This document shows, piece after piece, positions 17,654 through 27,544 of a stretch of DNA of 64,000 nucleotides. The position numbers were made by a program, and so were the translations under genes. The stretch's first letter is position 1, and each line of letters opens with the position of its first letter. The DNA comes from Blastopirellula retiformator (GTDB taxonomy: Bacteria > Planctomycetota > Planctomycetia > Pirellulales > Pirellulaceae), in assembly GCF_007859755.1 (NCBI RefSeq), contig NZ_SJPF01000002.1, forward strand, positions 515,729 through 579,728. Direction: 5' to 3'. The notes under the pieces were generated by a model. It saw only the letters and a list, made by a program, of their open reading frames with translations, was not told where the DNA came from and did not search any database.

Positions 17654-20600
17654 CTACCGGCCAACTGCCGGCAGGCGAATCATTTGCGGACGTTGCGGAT
17701 ACGACATGCCGTTGTACGCGGCTGGCGCTACTCCAAAGTTGCTGGCCGGTTGCAGCGACGCCGGCGTCAATTGCGGCGCCCCGTTCGGATTGGCCGAGTT
17801 GTTGTAAACGGCCGGCTGCATATCGGGCGAGTGGTTCATGCTCGCCCCCGTCGATTGCATTCCGGCCGGGATCATCACGCCGGATCCAACCGGCTGCGTC
17901 GCAGGAGCCGGAATCATCTCGGGGCCCGGCATGATCAACTGGGTTTCGCCGGTCGGATTCGAGTCAGGGCGAATCTCGATGATTTCCCCTTCCGGAATCG
18001 AGTGATCGACGCCGTACAACGCCTCGGCCCCATAGATGTCGGCGACATCGGCCAGGCACCAGCTCATGCGGCCCATCTCTTGTTCGCGGAGACGTTCGAC
18101 ATCTTGATCCGAATCAACGACCGTCGGGGTCAAGATGATCATCAGTTCGCTACGGTCGCCGTCAAAGCTGTCGTAGCGGAACAGCGTACCGACCACCGGA
18201 ATGTCGCCCAGGATCGGAACGCGTCGCGATACCACGGTCGTTCGTTTCTGAATGAGCCCACCCAGGACGATCGTCTGGCCCGAGCGAGCGCTGACCGTAG
18301 TCGTCGCCGTCTGGGTGTCGATCCGCGGAGCGCGAATGACGTCGCCGTTCTGGTTGATCGAGATCGGAATGCCGTCCGCTTCGTTGCCGACTTCCGAACG
18401 TTCGGCCTGGACGTACATCACAACCATGCCGTCGGGGCTGATGCGCGGGATCACGTTCAAGATAACGCCGGTGTTTTCCAGCGTAATCGAGTTGACGGTA
18501 CCTTGGTTGGTGACCTGGGTGTCGGTGATGTACGGCACGCGTTGACCAACCTGAATGAACGCCGGTTGGTTGTCCATCGTCATGACGTGCGGGCGAGCCA
18601 GCACCTCCAACCGTTGGTCTTGCTGCAGGGCGCGAATCAGGACGTTGACCGACTCGCTGGCGGCCGAGAAGACGAAACCGCCATATCCCAGGCTGGAATT
18701 GGTGCGTCCAAGTCCCAGGTCAGACAGCCCCTGCGAACCAATCGCATTGGCGGTCGCCAGGCTACCGGCCGCGGCGGAGTTGCCCAAGGCGCTGTTATTG
18801 AAATTGAAACCTGGATCAAGCGTGCCGCTAGAGACGGTGCTGCGATCGAACAACAGCGAGTCTTGTAGGCCAAACTCGAACCCAAGCTCTTCGACCTTGC
18901 CCAACTGAACGTTGGCGATGAGCACCTGAATCGAGACCATCGGCGGCCGAGCGTCAAGCTCTTCGACGATCTTGACGATCTCTTTGAAGTACCGCGGCGT
19001 CGCCGTGATGATCAGGCTGTTGCTGAACGTTTCGGGCACCACGATCACTTCGCGAGCGACCTGCTGGAACGAACTGGTCAGCGTCGGATCGATCTGCTGC
19101 AGTTGGCTTTCGGTCTGCAGCAATTCGGTCAGCGAAGCGGCGACCAACTCGGCGTTCGAGTTCTTCAGTCTGACGACCAACATCTGACGCTGCTGGACGT
19201 CGTCTTGATCCAAGCGAAGCAAGATCGCCTCGACGATCGCCAGTTCGGCGGCCGAGCCCGACGAGATGATGCTGTTGGTGCGAGCGTCGACCGAGAAGCG
19301 AATCGGAATCAGCGAAGCGTCGCCGCCGGCGCCCACGCTGAACGGCAACTGGTTCTGGTTTTGACCACCTTGCGTACCGACGCCGAACAACGTTTCCAGC
19401 ATCGTGGCCAACTGGGTGGCGTCGCCGTTAACGATCGTGAAGACTTTGATTTGCGATTCGGCCGAAGGCTGCGAATCGAGCCGTTGGATCAACGCCCCAA
19501 TCAGGCCCATGCTTTCACGCGGCGCCCGGACGACCAGAGCGTTCGAGCGGGTGTCGGCCGTGATCTGAGCTTCCGTCAGGATGCCCGACTTCAGCAGTTG
19601 TCCTTCGCGGGAATCGAGCGTCATGAAGGAGAGCATCGCCGCCCGCACTTGCGCGGCGTTCGCGTTGCCCTGCTGCTGGTTGTTGGTACCGGCCGCCGGC
19701 GTGCCGCTGATCGCCGACTGCAAGACGGCAGCCAGATCTTCGGCCAATGAATTCCGTAGTTCAAAGACCTTCAGCTCCAGCGTCGATTCGGCCGCCGGAA
19801 CGTCGATCTGACGGATCATGTATTCGACTTCCGCCATGTCGCGGGGGCCCGCCTGCACGATCAAAGCGTTACTGCGATAGTCGGCGGTCGAGCGAACTCG
19901 GGGGTTCTGGTTGACCGGATCAGCATAGAACTCGGTCACGCGGGTTTGCGCGTCGGCCGATGAGATGTAACTCAGCTGAAAGACCTTCAGCAGACGCTCT
20001 GGGCTGGTCGGCTGATCCAGCTTGTCGATCAGTTCCAGGATGCCGTCGACGCTCTGCTGGCGTCCGATCAACAGAATGGCGTTGGGACGACCCAGCGGCG
20101 TGATGCTGACTTCGCCGTAGCGGGTTTGCAGCAGGTCTTCGTACAGCTGCTGGATGGTTGCGGCGACCGCCTCGCTGTTGGCGTGCAGCAGTTCGCGAAC
20201 TTCGATGACCGGCTGCGTTTCGGCGCTCAGTCGTTCGATGTCGTTGATGATGCGGGTGATTCGCTCGACGTCGCGACGATGACCTTTGACGACAATCACG
20301 TCCAGGCCTTCGAGGAACTCGATCTGAACCGGGCCAATCAAGCCGGCGTCATCGCCAGGGCCCAGCGTCACTTCGTCTTCGACCACCGGCTGATCGACGG
20401 GCTGCGCGTCAGCGCCGGGCGCGGCGTCCTCAGCAGCGGCGCCGTCTTGCTCTTCACCCGGCTGGAAGATCATCGCCGCCATGTCGCCGCTCCAGCGCAT
20501 CTTTTGCTGTCCGGCGACCTGCTTGAGAGCTTCGAAGATTTGTTTCTTCGTCGATTCGGTATCGCTTTCGGTCAACGGCGCCAAGGCTTCGGCCACATCG

Positions 20601-21304
20601 GCTCGGCGGGCGTTACGAAGCGAGACTAGATCAGTGCGAAACTGATCGTTGCGGGGCTGAGCGTCGATGGCGTTGACCACTTGCGACCAGGCCTTTACGC
20701 CCGGTTCTTCGCCGCGAAGCACCACCATGTTGTCTTTACGGTAGACCTGCATGGCGATGTTCCTGTCGCCATTGGTCGGCAGCGTCAGCGTGGCGATGGC
20801 GCCTTCGGCGGTCAGTGCGATGGGCGGACGTTCGCCCAACAACTGAGCGGTGCGGGCTTCCAACTGCCGCCAATCGGACTGGTTGAGCTTCACCTCAACT
20901 TCGATCTGACCGTTGCCCAGCGAGCGGGTCACCGGCCGACGAACCGTTTGGGCTGCAGCCGCAGGTCGAACCATCGCCGGTTTGACGACCCCTTGGCGGA
21001 GATAGCCGGATCGCTGCAGGAAGGCCTCGACTTGGCCCTGCACTTCCGGCGTCGCGGCGACGACCAGCGTGCCTCCCTTGGCGTCGGAAGTGAACGTGGC
21101 CCCTTGTTGCTGGGCGTATAGCTGCCGGAAAACCTCGAGCAGGTTTTGCAGTCGATCGGGATCGACCGAATAACTGCGAATCTCTCGCGAGCTTGCTGAC
21201 GCTCGAACCTGAGCACGAGCAGGTAGAACCGAGCTAGCGGTCCAGGTCGCCATCAACAGCGCGACGATAAGAGATTTTTTCTGCCCCAAAATGCATCTAA
21301 GCAT
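17654..21304 (-). CDS. gspD: type II secretion secretin (GspD-like), extra-long
   Basis: A 1216-residue outer-membrane channel protein. ATG at 21304 gives a signal peptide (LIVALLMATWTASSVLPARA) and has AAGGG upstream. After an N0-like start come at least five N1-type repeats, each ending in a unit like RSNALIVQAGPRDMAEVEYM or TNSIISSGSAAELAIVE. The secretin core has LARPHVMTMDNQPAFIQVGQ, VILNVIPRIS and the gate/late motif VPILGDIPVVGTLF. Classical GspD proteins are about 650 residues with three N1 repeats, so the periplasmic vestibule is much longer here. The last 150 residues are a Pro/Gln/Asn-rich tail. Confidence 0.92.
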   Translation of the reverse strand: MLRCILGQKKSLIVALLMATWTASSVLPARAQVRASASSREIRSYSVDPDRLQNLLEVFRQLYAQQQGATFTSDAKGGTLVVAATPEVQGQVEAFLQRSGYLRQGVVKPAMVRPAAAAQTVRRPVTRSLGNGQIEVEVKLNQSDWRQLEARTAQLLGERPPIALTAEGAIATLTLPTNGDRNIAMQVYRKDNMVVLRGEEPGVKAWSQVVNAIDAQPRNDQFRTDLVSLRNARRADVAEALAPLTESDTESTKKQIFEALKQVAGQQKMRWSGDMAAMIFQPGEEQDGAAAEDAAPGADAQPVDQPVVEDEVTLGPGDDAGLIGPVQIEFLEGLDVIVVKGHRRDVERITRIINDIERLSAETQPVIEVRELLHANSEAVAATIQQLYEDLLQTRYGEVSITPLGRPNAILLIGRQQSVDGILELIDKLDQPTSPERLLKVFQLSYISSADAQTRVTEFYADPVNQNPRVRSTADYRSNALIVQAGPRDMAEVEYMIRQIDVPAAESTLELKVFELRNSLAEDLAAVLQSAISGTPAAGTNNQQQGNANAAQVRAAMLSFMTLDSREGQLLKSGILTEAQITADTRSNALVVRAPRESMGLIGALIQRLDSQPSAESQIKVFTIVNGDATQLATMLETLFGVGTQGGQNQNQLPFSVGAGGDASLIPIRFSVDARTNSIISSGSAAELAIVEAILLRLDQDDVQQRQMLVVRLKNSNAELVAASLTELLQTESQLQQIDPTLTSSFQQVAREVIVVPETFSNSLIITATPRYFKEIVKIVEELDARPPMVSIQVLIANVQLGKVEELGFEFGLQDSLLFDRSTVSSGTLDPGFNFNNSALGNSAAAGSLATANAIGSQGLSDLGLGRTNSSLGYGGFVFSAASESVNVLIRALQQDQRLEVLARPHVMTMDNQPAFIQVGQRVPYITDTQVTNQGTVNSITLENTGVILNVIPRISPDGMVVMYVQAERSEVGNEADGIPISINQNGDVIRAPRIDTQTATTTVSARSGQTIVLGGLIQKRTTVVSRRVPILGDIPVVGTLFRYDSFDGDRSELMIILTPTVVDSDQDVERLREQEMGRMSWCLADVADIYGAEALYGVDHSIPEGEIIEIRPDSNPTGETQLIMPGPEMIPAPATQPVGSGVMIPAGMQSTGASMNHSPDMQPAVYNNSANPNGAPQLTPASLQPASNFGVAPAAYNGMSYPQRPQMIRLPAVGR

Positions 21305-21515
21305 CAGTAAACCCTTCTTCGGACTGGACGCCCTATTCGACGAAGCGACCGCGCACTTTGACTTTTTGGTTTGATCGGAATGTGACCACCAATCGCTACA
21401 AGCATTCCTGCCCGGAAAAGCGCCACAGCTTGCCACGCGTGAGAAGATGTAACGTCTCGGTAAGGAGAGTAGCGCCATCGCTGTCGCGTCGACGCTAGCA
21501 CTGCGCGAAGGGCAT

Positions 21516-21547
21516 AGAAAAAGCACGCCCCCAGAAGAGGCGCGCTT
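21516..21547 (-). terminator. intrinsic terminator-like hairpin between gspM-like and gspD
   Basis: On the minus strand the stem AAGCGCGCC / GGCGTGCTT (one G-U pair) is followed directly by TTTTTC. It lies 34 bases after the gspM-like stop and 210 bases before the gspD start, so it could end or attenuate the upstream transcript, with gspD having its own promoter in the 277-base gap. Confidence 0.6.
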
Positions 21548-21581
21548 GTGTGGCGTGCGTCGAAAATGAGCAGCGTTGAAG

Positions 21582-22763
21582 CTACAGCGCCTCGCTTCCC
21601 CGAGCTTCGCTCAAGGGCTGACCGATTCGCAATTGGACCGTTTCGCCGCCGATCTCAATTTCGATATATTTGTCGCCGACCGAAACGATCTTTCCCTTCA
21701 GCTGCCCGATCTCGAACTTCTCGCCCGGCTTCAGCCGGAGCATCTTGTTCTTGGTCCGCAGACTAACCCACGCTTCCGGCTGTTCGCCCGAAACAATCGT
21801 GGCGGTCAGGAAGGCGTGCTGGGCGTCGTCAAACGAAGGCTTCGGTTCGGGACGCGTCTCGGGCGGCTTCGGCTCGACGACGGCGATCGTAAACTCCTTG
21901 GTATCCATCACGCTCGGCTGGCGATCATCATGGACCATCACGTTGAACTTGTACTGGCCAAGTTCCTCCGGTTTCCATAGCAGCGTACCGCGATCGCTTA
22001 GCTTCAAGCCTTCCGGCGCCCCTTCTCCCAATTTGAAAGAAAGGAGATCTTTCTTGTCCGGATCTTCCGCTTTGACGGCGTAGCTAAACGTCTTCCCCAT
22101 TTCGGCGGTGTGCTTGGTGGTCGAGACGAGTCGCGGCGGCTTGTTGCCAGGGCGAAAGAAGTCGCGGGCCAGGATCACTTCCTGGTAGTCCTTCAGATTG
22201 CCATGCTGCAGCGAATCATGTCGTTGCTTTTTCGGGTCGACCAGATTGGCGACGTCCTTGATGCCGACCACTTCGACCGTCAGCGCCACTTCCAGGTTTT
22301 CCGATTCCTGGATCGGACGCAGCACAATCGACTTGATCTTGTGCAGCACGTCAAACGCATAAAATTCATAGCAGAATTGCGTCACCCGCGCCAGCGGCGC
22401 TTTCGCGCGAATGCTGAACGCGTACTCGGCATGCATGCCCACCTTCTTGCCGCTGACCGGCTTGATCACCACATCCTCAAACCCCGCTTCGGCCACCTTC
22501 TCATGCAGCCAGCTGGAGTAGAGCGATTGGGCGGCGCGGTAATCTTCCGGCAAACAATGCTCTTGGTACGTGGCGAGTCGCTGGGCGGCGAAGATCGCCT
22601 GGATCTCGGTATACTCTTCGCGGTCGATCTGCTGTTTGAGCGAGTCGAGCTGTTTCGCTCGTTGGTCATAGGCGGATGCATAACGGCTGTAGCCGAAATA
22701 GAGCACGCCCAAAACGACCAGCATGCCGACGACGCCGACCAAAACTTTTTCGCGTTGGCTCAT
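21582..22763 (-). CDS. GspM/PilO-like inner-membrane protein with cadherin-like and PilP/GspC-like parts
   Basis: A 393-residue protein. An N-terminal membrane helix (VLVGVVGMLVVLGVLYFGYS) and the coiled coil after it match the PilO/GspM layout. A putative-Ig or cadherin-like beta domain follows (residues 210-305: FSYAVKAEDPDKKDLLSFKLGEGAPEGLKL to DTKEFTIAVVEP). The last 70 residues (KMLRLKPGEKFEIGQLKGKIVSV) resemble the PilP/GspC HR domain that touches the secretin. No separate gspC was found, so this fusion may replace it. It overlaps the gspL-like gene by four bases (ATGA). Confidence 0.78.
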   Translation of the reverse strand: MSQREKVLVGVVGMLVVLGVLYFGYSRYASAYDQRAKQLDSLKQQIDREEYTEIQAIFAAQRLATYQEHCLPEDYRAAQSLYSSWLHEKVAEAGFEDVVIKPVSGKKVGMHAEYAFSIRAKAPLARVTQFCYEFYAFDVLHKIKSIVLRPIQESENLEVALTVEVVGIKDVANLVDPKKQRHDSLQHGNLKDYQEVILARDFFRPGNKPPRLVSTTKHTAEMGKTFSYAVKAEDPDKKDLLSFKLGEGAPEGLKLSDRGTLLWKPEELGQYKFNVMVHDDRQPSVMDTKEFTIAVVEPKPPETRPEPKPSFDDAQHAFLTATIVSGEQPEAWVSLRTKNKMLRLKPGEKFEIGQLKGKIVSVGDKYIEIEIGGETVQLRIGQPLSEARGSEAL

Positions 22764-24316
22764 GATTGGGCCTCCTCTTCGGCAGCTGGCTCAGCCGTCG
22801 GCTCGGTATTTACCGGTTCGGTCTTGGCAGGCTCCTTCTCTTCCGCCGTTTCGGACGCAGGCTCGGCTTTCCCTGGCTGCGGTTCTTCCGGCTCATCCGT
22901 AAAGGGATTGCTGGTCGGCTTGGCGACGGTAATCCGCTCTTGGAAATTCCAGGCGTAGCCGGAGACTTCCGACTGCTTACTGCCGAGATTGCTCACCTCG
23001 TGCGTCTCGTCCCGCAGAGCGTTTTCCAGCTTCTTGATTCCACTATCGTCGGCGACGTAGCCGTCGAGCATGATCACGCCGCCGGCTGCTTGCGTCGCGT
23101 CCATCTGCATCCGCGACAGAATCGTCGCTTCGGCCGGGGGCATGGTGTTGGCCATCCAGTAGGCTTGGTCCAACCACTGAATACTGGAGTCGAGCCAGCG
23201 ATCGATCTTCTCGACGTCGTTTTGCTGCAAGACCGCTTCCTTGTTCGAAGCTTTCAGCTTGGCGAGCTTCTCCTGCGCCTCTTTGATTTGACCATCCAGC
23301 GAACCGAGCCGCATCCAGATGACGCCGATCACCAAGGCGGCGATCACCGCGGCGGCGGTTCCATAGGTGACGTACATCCGCCGCTTGCTGGGCGGGGCCG
23401 GGCGTTTCCGCGGATTTCGCAGGTCGAGCGAGTGAGCCGAGGGCGAAGATTGATCGGCCAACAGGCCCAACAGCCCCGCATAGCGACCACGGTGAACCAG
23501 CTTGTCGGCGCCCGAGTACTTGACTGCTGGGCTGGCGAACGGATCGTACAGATCGGCCGGCAGTCCTAAGGTCGCGGCGAGCGACGCCTTCATCGGCGAC
23601 AGCTCTTCCTGCCCCAACAACAGGATTTTCTCGACGGCATGCGCCCCTAGCTGGTTGCGCGCCGCGATCAGCGTTCGGCGGGCTTCCAACTGCAGCGCCT
23701 TTTGACGCTCTTCCGAACCTTCCTCGCCAGGCAAGCGAGTCGAGCGAGAAAAGACGACGGCGCCGTCGGCGATGATGGTCAGTTCGATATCGTCGGAGCT
23801 TGATTCAACGACCATCGCCACGGTCGACGCATGTTCCGGATCGCGGGCAATCAACGACGCGGCGGCCAGCGGGCGAACGCCGACTTGTTCGACGGTCAGC
23901 GCGGCGCTGGCACAGGGCGTCTCGACGCTCTTCAAACCTTTGCCGGAGATGCCTGCCGCCAACACGGTCGACTGACCGACGGCGTTTTCTTCAATCGGCG
24001 TGTAGTCGAGCAGCCAGTCGTCGGTCAGCGCCGTGAACTCGCGCATCGCGGCGAAGCGAACCATATCGGGCAGCTCTTCCGCCGGCGCCGGCGGCAACGT
24101 GAGGACATGCAATTCGACATTGCTGCGCGACAGCGTCACGCTGACCGGTCCGCCGGCGACGCCGCGGTCGGCAAGCGCCGTGCGGATCGATTCGGCCAGG
24201 TCGCTGGTCCGGGGGGCGGCAAACGCAGCGTCGACCGTCAAGCCGCCGATGCGCGAGCGCGCAACGACGACGCGGATCTCGCTGCCGTCCCATTCAATTC
24301 CAATCATTTTCGCCAT
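22760..24316 (-). CDS. gspL: GspL-like protein (PilM-like cytoplasmic part plus PilN-like membrane part)
   Basis: A 519-residue protein. Residues 1-300 look like a PilM/GspL actin-fold domain (MIGIEWDGSEIRVVVARSR, then VELHVLTLPPAPAEELPDMVRFAAMREF). A membrane helix follows at about 333-352 (VTYGTAAAVIAALVIGVIWM). The periplasmic part has a coiled coil and a PilN-like domain, and the last 60 residues are an acidic Glu/Pro/Ala tail. It links the GspE ATPase to the inner-membrane platform. ATG at 24316 follows gspK by 17 bases. Confidence 0.82.
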   Translation of the reverse strand: MAKMIGIEWDGSEIRVVVARSRIGGLTVDAAFAAPRTSDLAESIRTALADRGVAGGPVSVTLSRSNVELHVLTLPPAPAEELPDMVRFAAMREFTALTDDWLLDYTPIEENAVGQSTVLAAGISGKGLKSVETPCASAALTVEQVGVRPLAAASLIARDPEHASTVAMVVESSSDDIELTIIADGAVVFSRSTRLPGEEGSEERQKALQLEARRTLIAARNQLGAHAVEKILLLGQEELSPMKASLAATLGLPADLYDPFASPAVKYSGADKLVHRGRYAGLLGLLADQSSPSAHSLDLRNPRKRPAPPSKRRMYVTYGTAAAVIAALVIGVIWMRLGSLDGQIKEAQEKLAKLKASNKEAVLQQNDVEKIDRWLDSSIQWLDQAYWMANTMPPAEATILSRMQMDATQAAGGVIMLDGYVADDSGIKKLENALRDETHEVSNLGSKQSEVSGYAWNFQERITVAKPTSNPFTDEPEEPQPGKAEPASETAEEKEPAKTEPVNTEPTAEPAAEEEAQS

Positions 24317-24333
24317 AAGGCGTACGCTCCGAG

Positions 24334-26052
24334 TTAGTTGGCGGCGCCGGAATAACCGAGCCCGATACCTAGCACTTCTAAGGGATGCCCGCGCCCGAGA
24401 TGGCTGATATCTCTCCACAATAATAGGCGCGGCTGGGGCTGAGTAGCGTCAATTACGGCCTCATGCCGGCTAAATGCGAGTCCACCTTCGTAATAACCGA
24501 CAATCTGCGCGCGATGGACGTCGCCCCCGGCGTTGATCAGCGGAAATAGCGTCTTCATTTCGTCGAGCGTCACCAGGCCTTCCACCCAAATCCAGGTTTC
24601 GTAGGCCCTAAGTGGGTTATCCTCGTCGGCATTGGGGAGCCTAGCCTCGATGATCGCATTGGCCGCTTCTTCGGTCATGCCGGGGATGGCGACCAAAATC
24701 TCGCGCGGCGCCTGATTGATGTTGATCCGACCCGGAATGATCGGCGACTGGTTGACCGTCAGCAGTTCCATAAAGTCGGGCATCCAATCGGCCGCGTTGA
24801 ACGCCGTGAATGGCGACTTCATGATCTGCGTCTGACCATTTCCGCCGCCATTCTGATTGCCGCCTTGCGAAATCGAAACTTCGGCGTCGATCAGATCGAG
24901 CGCGCTTGCGAACGTTCCCTGCGGGTCTTGGCTGAAGTCGAACTGCGCAGTCGTTACGGTCCGCTGGTTGGTCGCATTGGCGGACGAGCTGCTCGGCCCG
25001 TACATTCGATAAGCGACGATAAAGTCGGACCACTCCTGGGGCAACACTTCCTGCAGCCGGCCGTAGAGCGCCTCGACATCTTCGTCATTGATGAAGATCT
25101 TTTCGGTACCATCGTCGCCGTAGTTCTTCTCCATGCTGTAAAGCGTCAGGTACGACGACCATCCGCGCTCCGGCACTTCGTCCAGCATCTGCTGCTCCAT
25201 CCGATCGTCGGTGGCCGAGAAGGTCTGCTCTTGCGGATCAATCACCCCGTTGCGGTTTTCATCGCGACCAAACAACAGCTGCGGCGTGACGCCGCGCACT
25301 AAGAGAAGCTCTTCGACCGTTTCCAGCGGACCATTCTTGGGAGCGTACGGAGGATCTAGGCCCGAGTAATAGTCGATCTCGGCGCCATACTCACGCGGCT
25401 CGTCATCCTCGTCCAGATAATCGAGAATGGCGTCGGCGATCTCTTCGGTCATGCCAGGCAAGCCCATCAAGAGCTGTCGCCCGGTACTGCCGGAGGTGAG
25501 CGTCTCGTCGCTCGCCAGTCCACTCAAGCCAGAGCTGGAACCGCCCAGCGCTGCCGAGGCCGCCGAAGCGCCATCTTCGCCCGACAATCCTGCCGAACTG
25601 GCGACGCCGGCGGCACTGCTCGCTTGTTCGTCCAGCATCAACAGGGCGTTCAGATTCAACCGGGCCGATTCATCTTCCAAGCCATAGCGAATTCCGTTCA
25701 AGTAGCCATCCACGTCGACCAGCGGCGCGAGCACCGTAAACCGCCCCCGCTGCCGATCGTCTTCTTCGTCGTCGATAACCAGTTGCCCTTGGAAGAGGGC
25801 CGGGTTGTCATAGATGCCCCCCTGTTCGATCATCCCTTCCGGACCAAGGGCTAAGAACGATTCGAGAAACGACTCGCCCGACTCGGCCAACGCTCGGGCT
25901 TGAATCTGCCGCCCGGTTAGATGAACGGCGTGACTTTCGACCTGCATCAACTCGGTAAACGCGTACGCGCCGAGCGACAGCATCATCACCACGACCAGCA
26001 CCACAATCAGCACGGCGCCGCGGCGGGCTTTTTGAGTTTGCGTACGACTCAT
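24334..26052 (-). CDS. gspK: type II secretion minor pseudopilin GspK
   Basis: A 572-residue GspK-type protein with an N-terminal pseudopilin helix (RRGAVLIVVLVVVMMLSLGA). The family's helix-hairpin-helix-like units are visible as LPGMTEEIADAILDYLDEDD and IPGMTEEAANAIIEARLP. It is longer than typical GspK (about 330 residues) because of a Ser/Ala/Gly-rich insertion (about 165-185) and a long central domain. In type II systems GspK caps the pseudopilus tip with GspI and GspJ, encoded just upstream; it overlaps gspJ by four bases. Confidence 0.88.
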   Translation of the reverse strand: MSRTQTQKARRGAVLIVVLVVVMMLSLGAYAFTELMQVESHAVHLTGRQIQARALAESGESFLESFLALGPEGMIEQGGIYDNPALFQGQLVIDDEEDDRQRGRFTVLAPLVDVDGYLNGIRYGLEDESARLNLNALLMLDEQASSAAGVASSAGLSGEDGASAASAALGGSSSGLSGLASDETLTSGSTGRQLLMGLPGMTEEIADAILDYLDEDDEPREYGAEIDYYSGLDPPYAPKNGPLETVEELLLVRGVTPQLLFGRDENRNGVIDPQEQTFSATDDRMEQQMLDEVPERGWSSYLTLYSMEKNYGDDGTEKIFINDEDVEALYGRLQEVLPQEWSDFIVAYRMYGPSSSSANATNQRTVTTAQFDFSQDPQGTFASALDLIDAEVSISQGGNQNGGGNGQTQIMKSPFTAFNAADWMPDFMELLTVNQSPIIPGRININQAPREILVAIPGMTEEAANAIIEARLPNADEDNPLRAYETWIWVEGLVTLDEMKTLFPLINAGGDVHRAQIVGYYEGGLAFSRHEAVIDATQPQPRLLLWRDISHLGRGHPLEVLGIGLGYSGAAN

Positions 26053-27032
26053 AGTCCCGACTCCATGCTCGAGTCGGTTTCGGTCAGCGCCTCTTCTTCG
26101 GCATACGGATCAATTGGTACAGCGATCGGGATCCGGATCAAGCGGCGATAGACCATGTCTCCCTCAGCAACGCCCACCACAAACGGGTCGTCGCTTTGCT
26201 GCGCGCTGGCTCGGTCGTCGGCCGAACGAATCGCCAACACAATATCGACCGCCAAAGGCAAGCCTTCCATCGCGGCCGAGTCCCATTCTTCGTACCACTC
26301 GTAACCATCGAAATAGCGGAAGTTGAGATAGCTGACTTCCGGCGCCACGATCTCGCCGCTGGCGTCGAGTTGTTTGGTGTCGCCGTTCTCCATCGCCCAC
26401 TGCGTTACCGAACGGTCGAGCACGCGGCGGACCAATCCGGTTTGCTCGGCGGTGCGATCTGCCGGATCGCCGACCACCCCTTGATACGCGGTTCCCGGGA
26501 TCAACAGATAGTAGGTGACGGTTTTGACGTCGCTTGGCTTGTCGGCGATCGCCAGCGAACGAAAACCGACAAATTCGGGATCGTACTCATCGACTCGCGG
26601 CAAGCGACTCATGTCGAACTGCAGTTCGGTCGCATTGCCGTACAGACCGATCTGCATGGCGGGCGTCGTCGAAGCGGCTAGGTCGGTGGTGTTGGAGAGC
26701 GTCTCCGCTTCGTCCCCCATCTCGATTCCGCCGCTCAAGCCGGTCGAGTCAAGCAATTCGCTCGCCCCGGCCGTTTGATCGGCGGCAAGTTCGGCCACCG
26801 ACGAGAAATCGATGTCGTTCTTCCAGATGCAGTTTCGCAGATCGTCTTCCATCAATTTCATGACGGCGCGCCCGAGCTGCGCCTCTTCGACGTTGGTTCG
26901 TCCGACGTCGACGCTTTTCGAGTACATATGAATCGCCGCGCTGACCCCCGCCATCAAAACGACGGCGATCGCCGATGCGACGATCAATTCCAGCAGCGAC
27001 AACCCATGGCGATTTTGGCGAGGCGTCTTCAT
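26049..27032 (-). CDS. gspJ: minor pseudopilin GspJ-like
   Basis: A 327-residue prepilin-like protein. The prepilin peptidase site and helix are RHG|LSLLELIVASAIAVVLM, with the conserved Glu at +5. It then continues as a beta-rich globular domain. Size and position between gspI and gspK support GspJ. It overlaps both neighbours by four bases (ATGA), showing translational coupling. Confidence 0.85.
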   Translation of the reverse strand: MKTPRQNRHGLSLLELIVASAIAVVLMAGVSAAIHMYSKSVDVGRTNVEEAQLGRAVMKLMEDDLRNCIWKNDIDFSSVAELAADQTAGASELLDSTGLSGGIEMGDEAETLSNTTDLAASTTPAMQIGLYGNATELQFDMSRLPRVDEYDPEFVGFRSLAIADKPSDVKTVTYYLLIPGTAYQGVVGDPADRTAEQTGLVRRVLDRSVTQWAMENGDTKQLDASGEIVAPEVSYLNFRYFDGYEWYEEWDSAAMEGLPLAVDIVLAIRSADDRASAQQSDDPFVVGVAEGDMVYRRLIRIPIAVPIDPYAEEEALTETDSSMESGL

Positions 27033-27544
27033 ATTGCGCCTCCGCTGCTACTGCTGGTGGTTGAATTGGGATCGCTTGAGTCGGGCATTTCCAGCAGGTC
27101 CGCTTCCGGATCGGGAATCCAGCGAATCAACTCAAATTGATCGGCGTTGGCCAGCGAGGTCGCATTGGCGCGGCGCACGATCACTTGCACCGCCAGCAAA
27201 CCTTCCATCGCCGATGGCTGCGAGTCGATTGAATAAACCCAGTCGGCCGTTCGGTTGGGGATCACGACGCTGGAGTCGGTCAGCATGTCGATCGGGATGT
27301 CACTAACCGGATCAGGCAAGCGAACGCCAACAATGATCTCGTCCATAATCGTCTGGCAGAGCATCTGCGACTCGGTTAGCCCCTCGGCCTCGCGAGCGCT
27401 GCGGAAACCGATGCTGATCAGTTGCCCCAGCACCGCCAATGAGCCGGCCAGGATCGCGAAGGCCAGGACGACCTCGATCAGGGAGAACCCGCGTGAAGTG
27501 CGATTTGGCGCCCGGGAACTCAACCTATGCATCAAACCACTCAT
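27029..27544 (-). CDS. gspI: minor pseudopilin GspI-like
   Basis: A 171-residue prepilin-like protein with the processing site and helix RG|FSLIEVVLAFAILAGSLAVL and Glu at +5. It matches GspI by size, by the ALAEANAL-like region LTESQMLCQTIMDEI, and by gene order. The ATG at 27544 overlaps the gspH stop (ATGA); a second in-frame ATG four codons later is possible. It is predicted to join GspJ and GspK at the pseudopilus tip. Confidence 0.84.
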   Translation of the reverse strand: MSGLMHRLSSRAPNRTSRGFSLIEVVLAFAILAGSLAVLGQLISIGFRSAREAEGLTESQMLCQTIMDEIIVGVRLPDPVSDIPIDMLTDSSVVIPNRTADWVYSIDSQPSAMEGLLAVQVIVRRANATSLANADQFELIRWIPDPEADLLEMPDSSDPNSTTSSSSGGAI

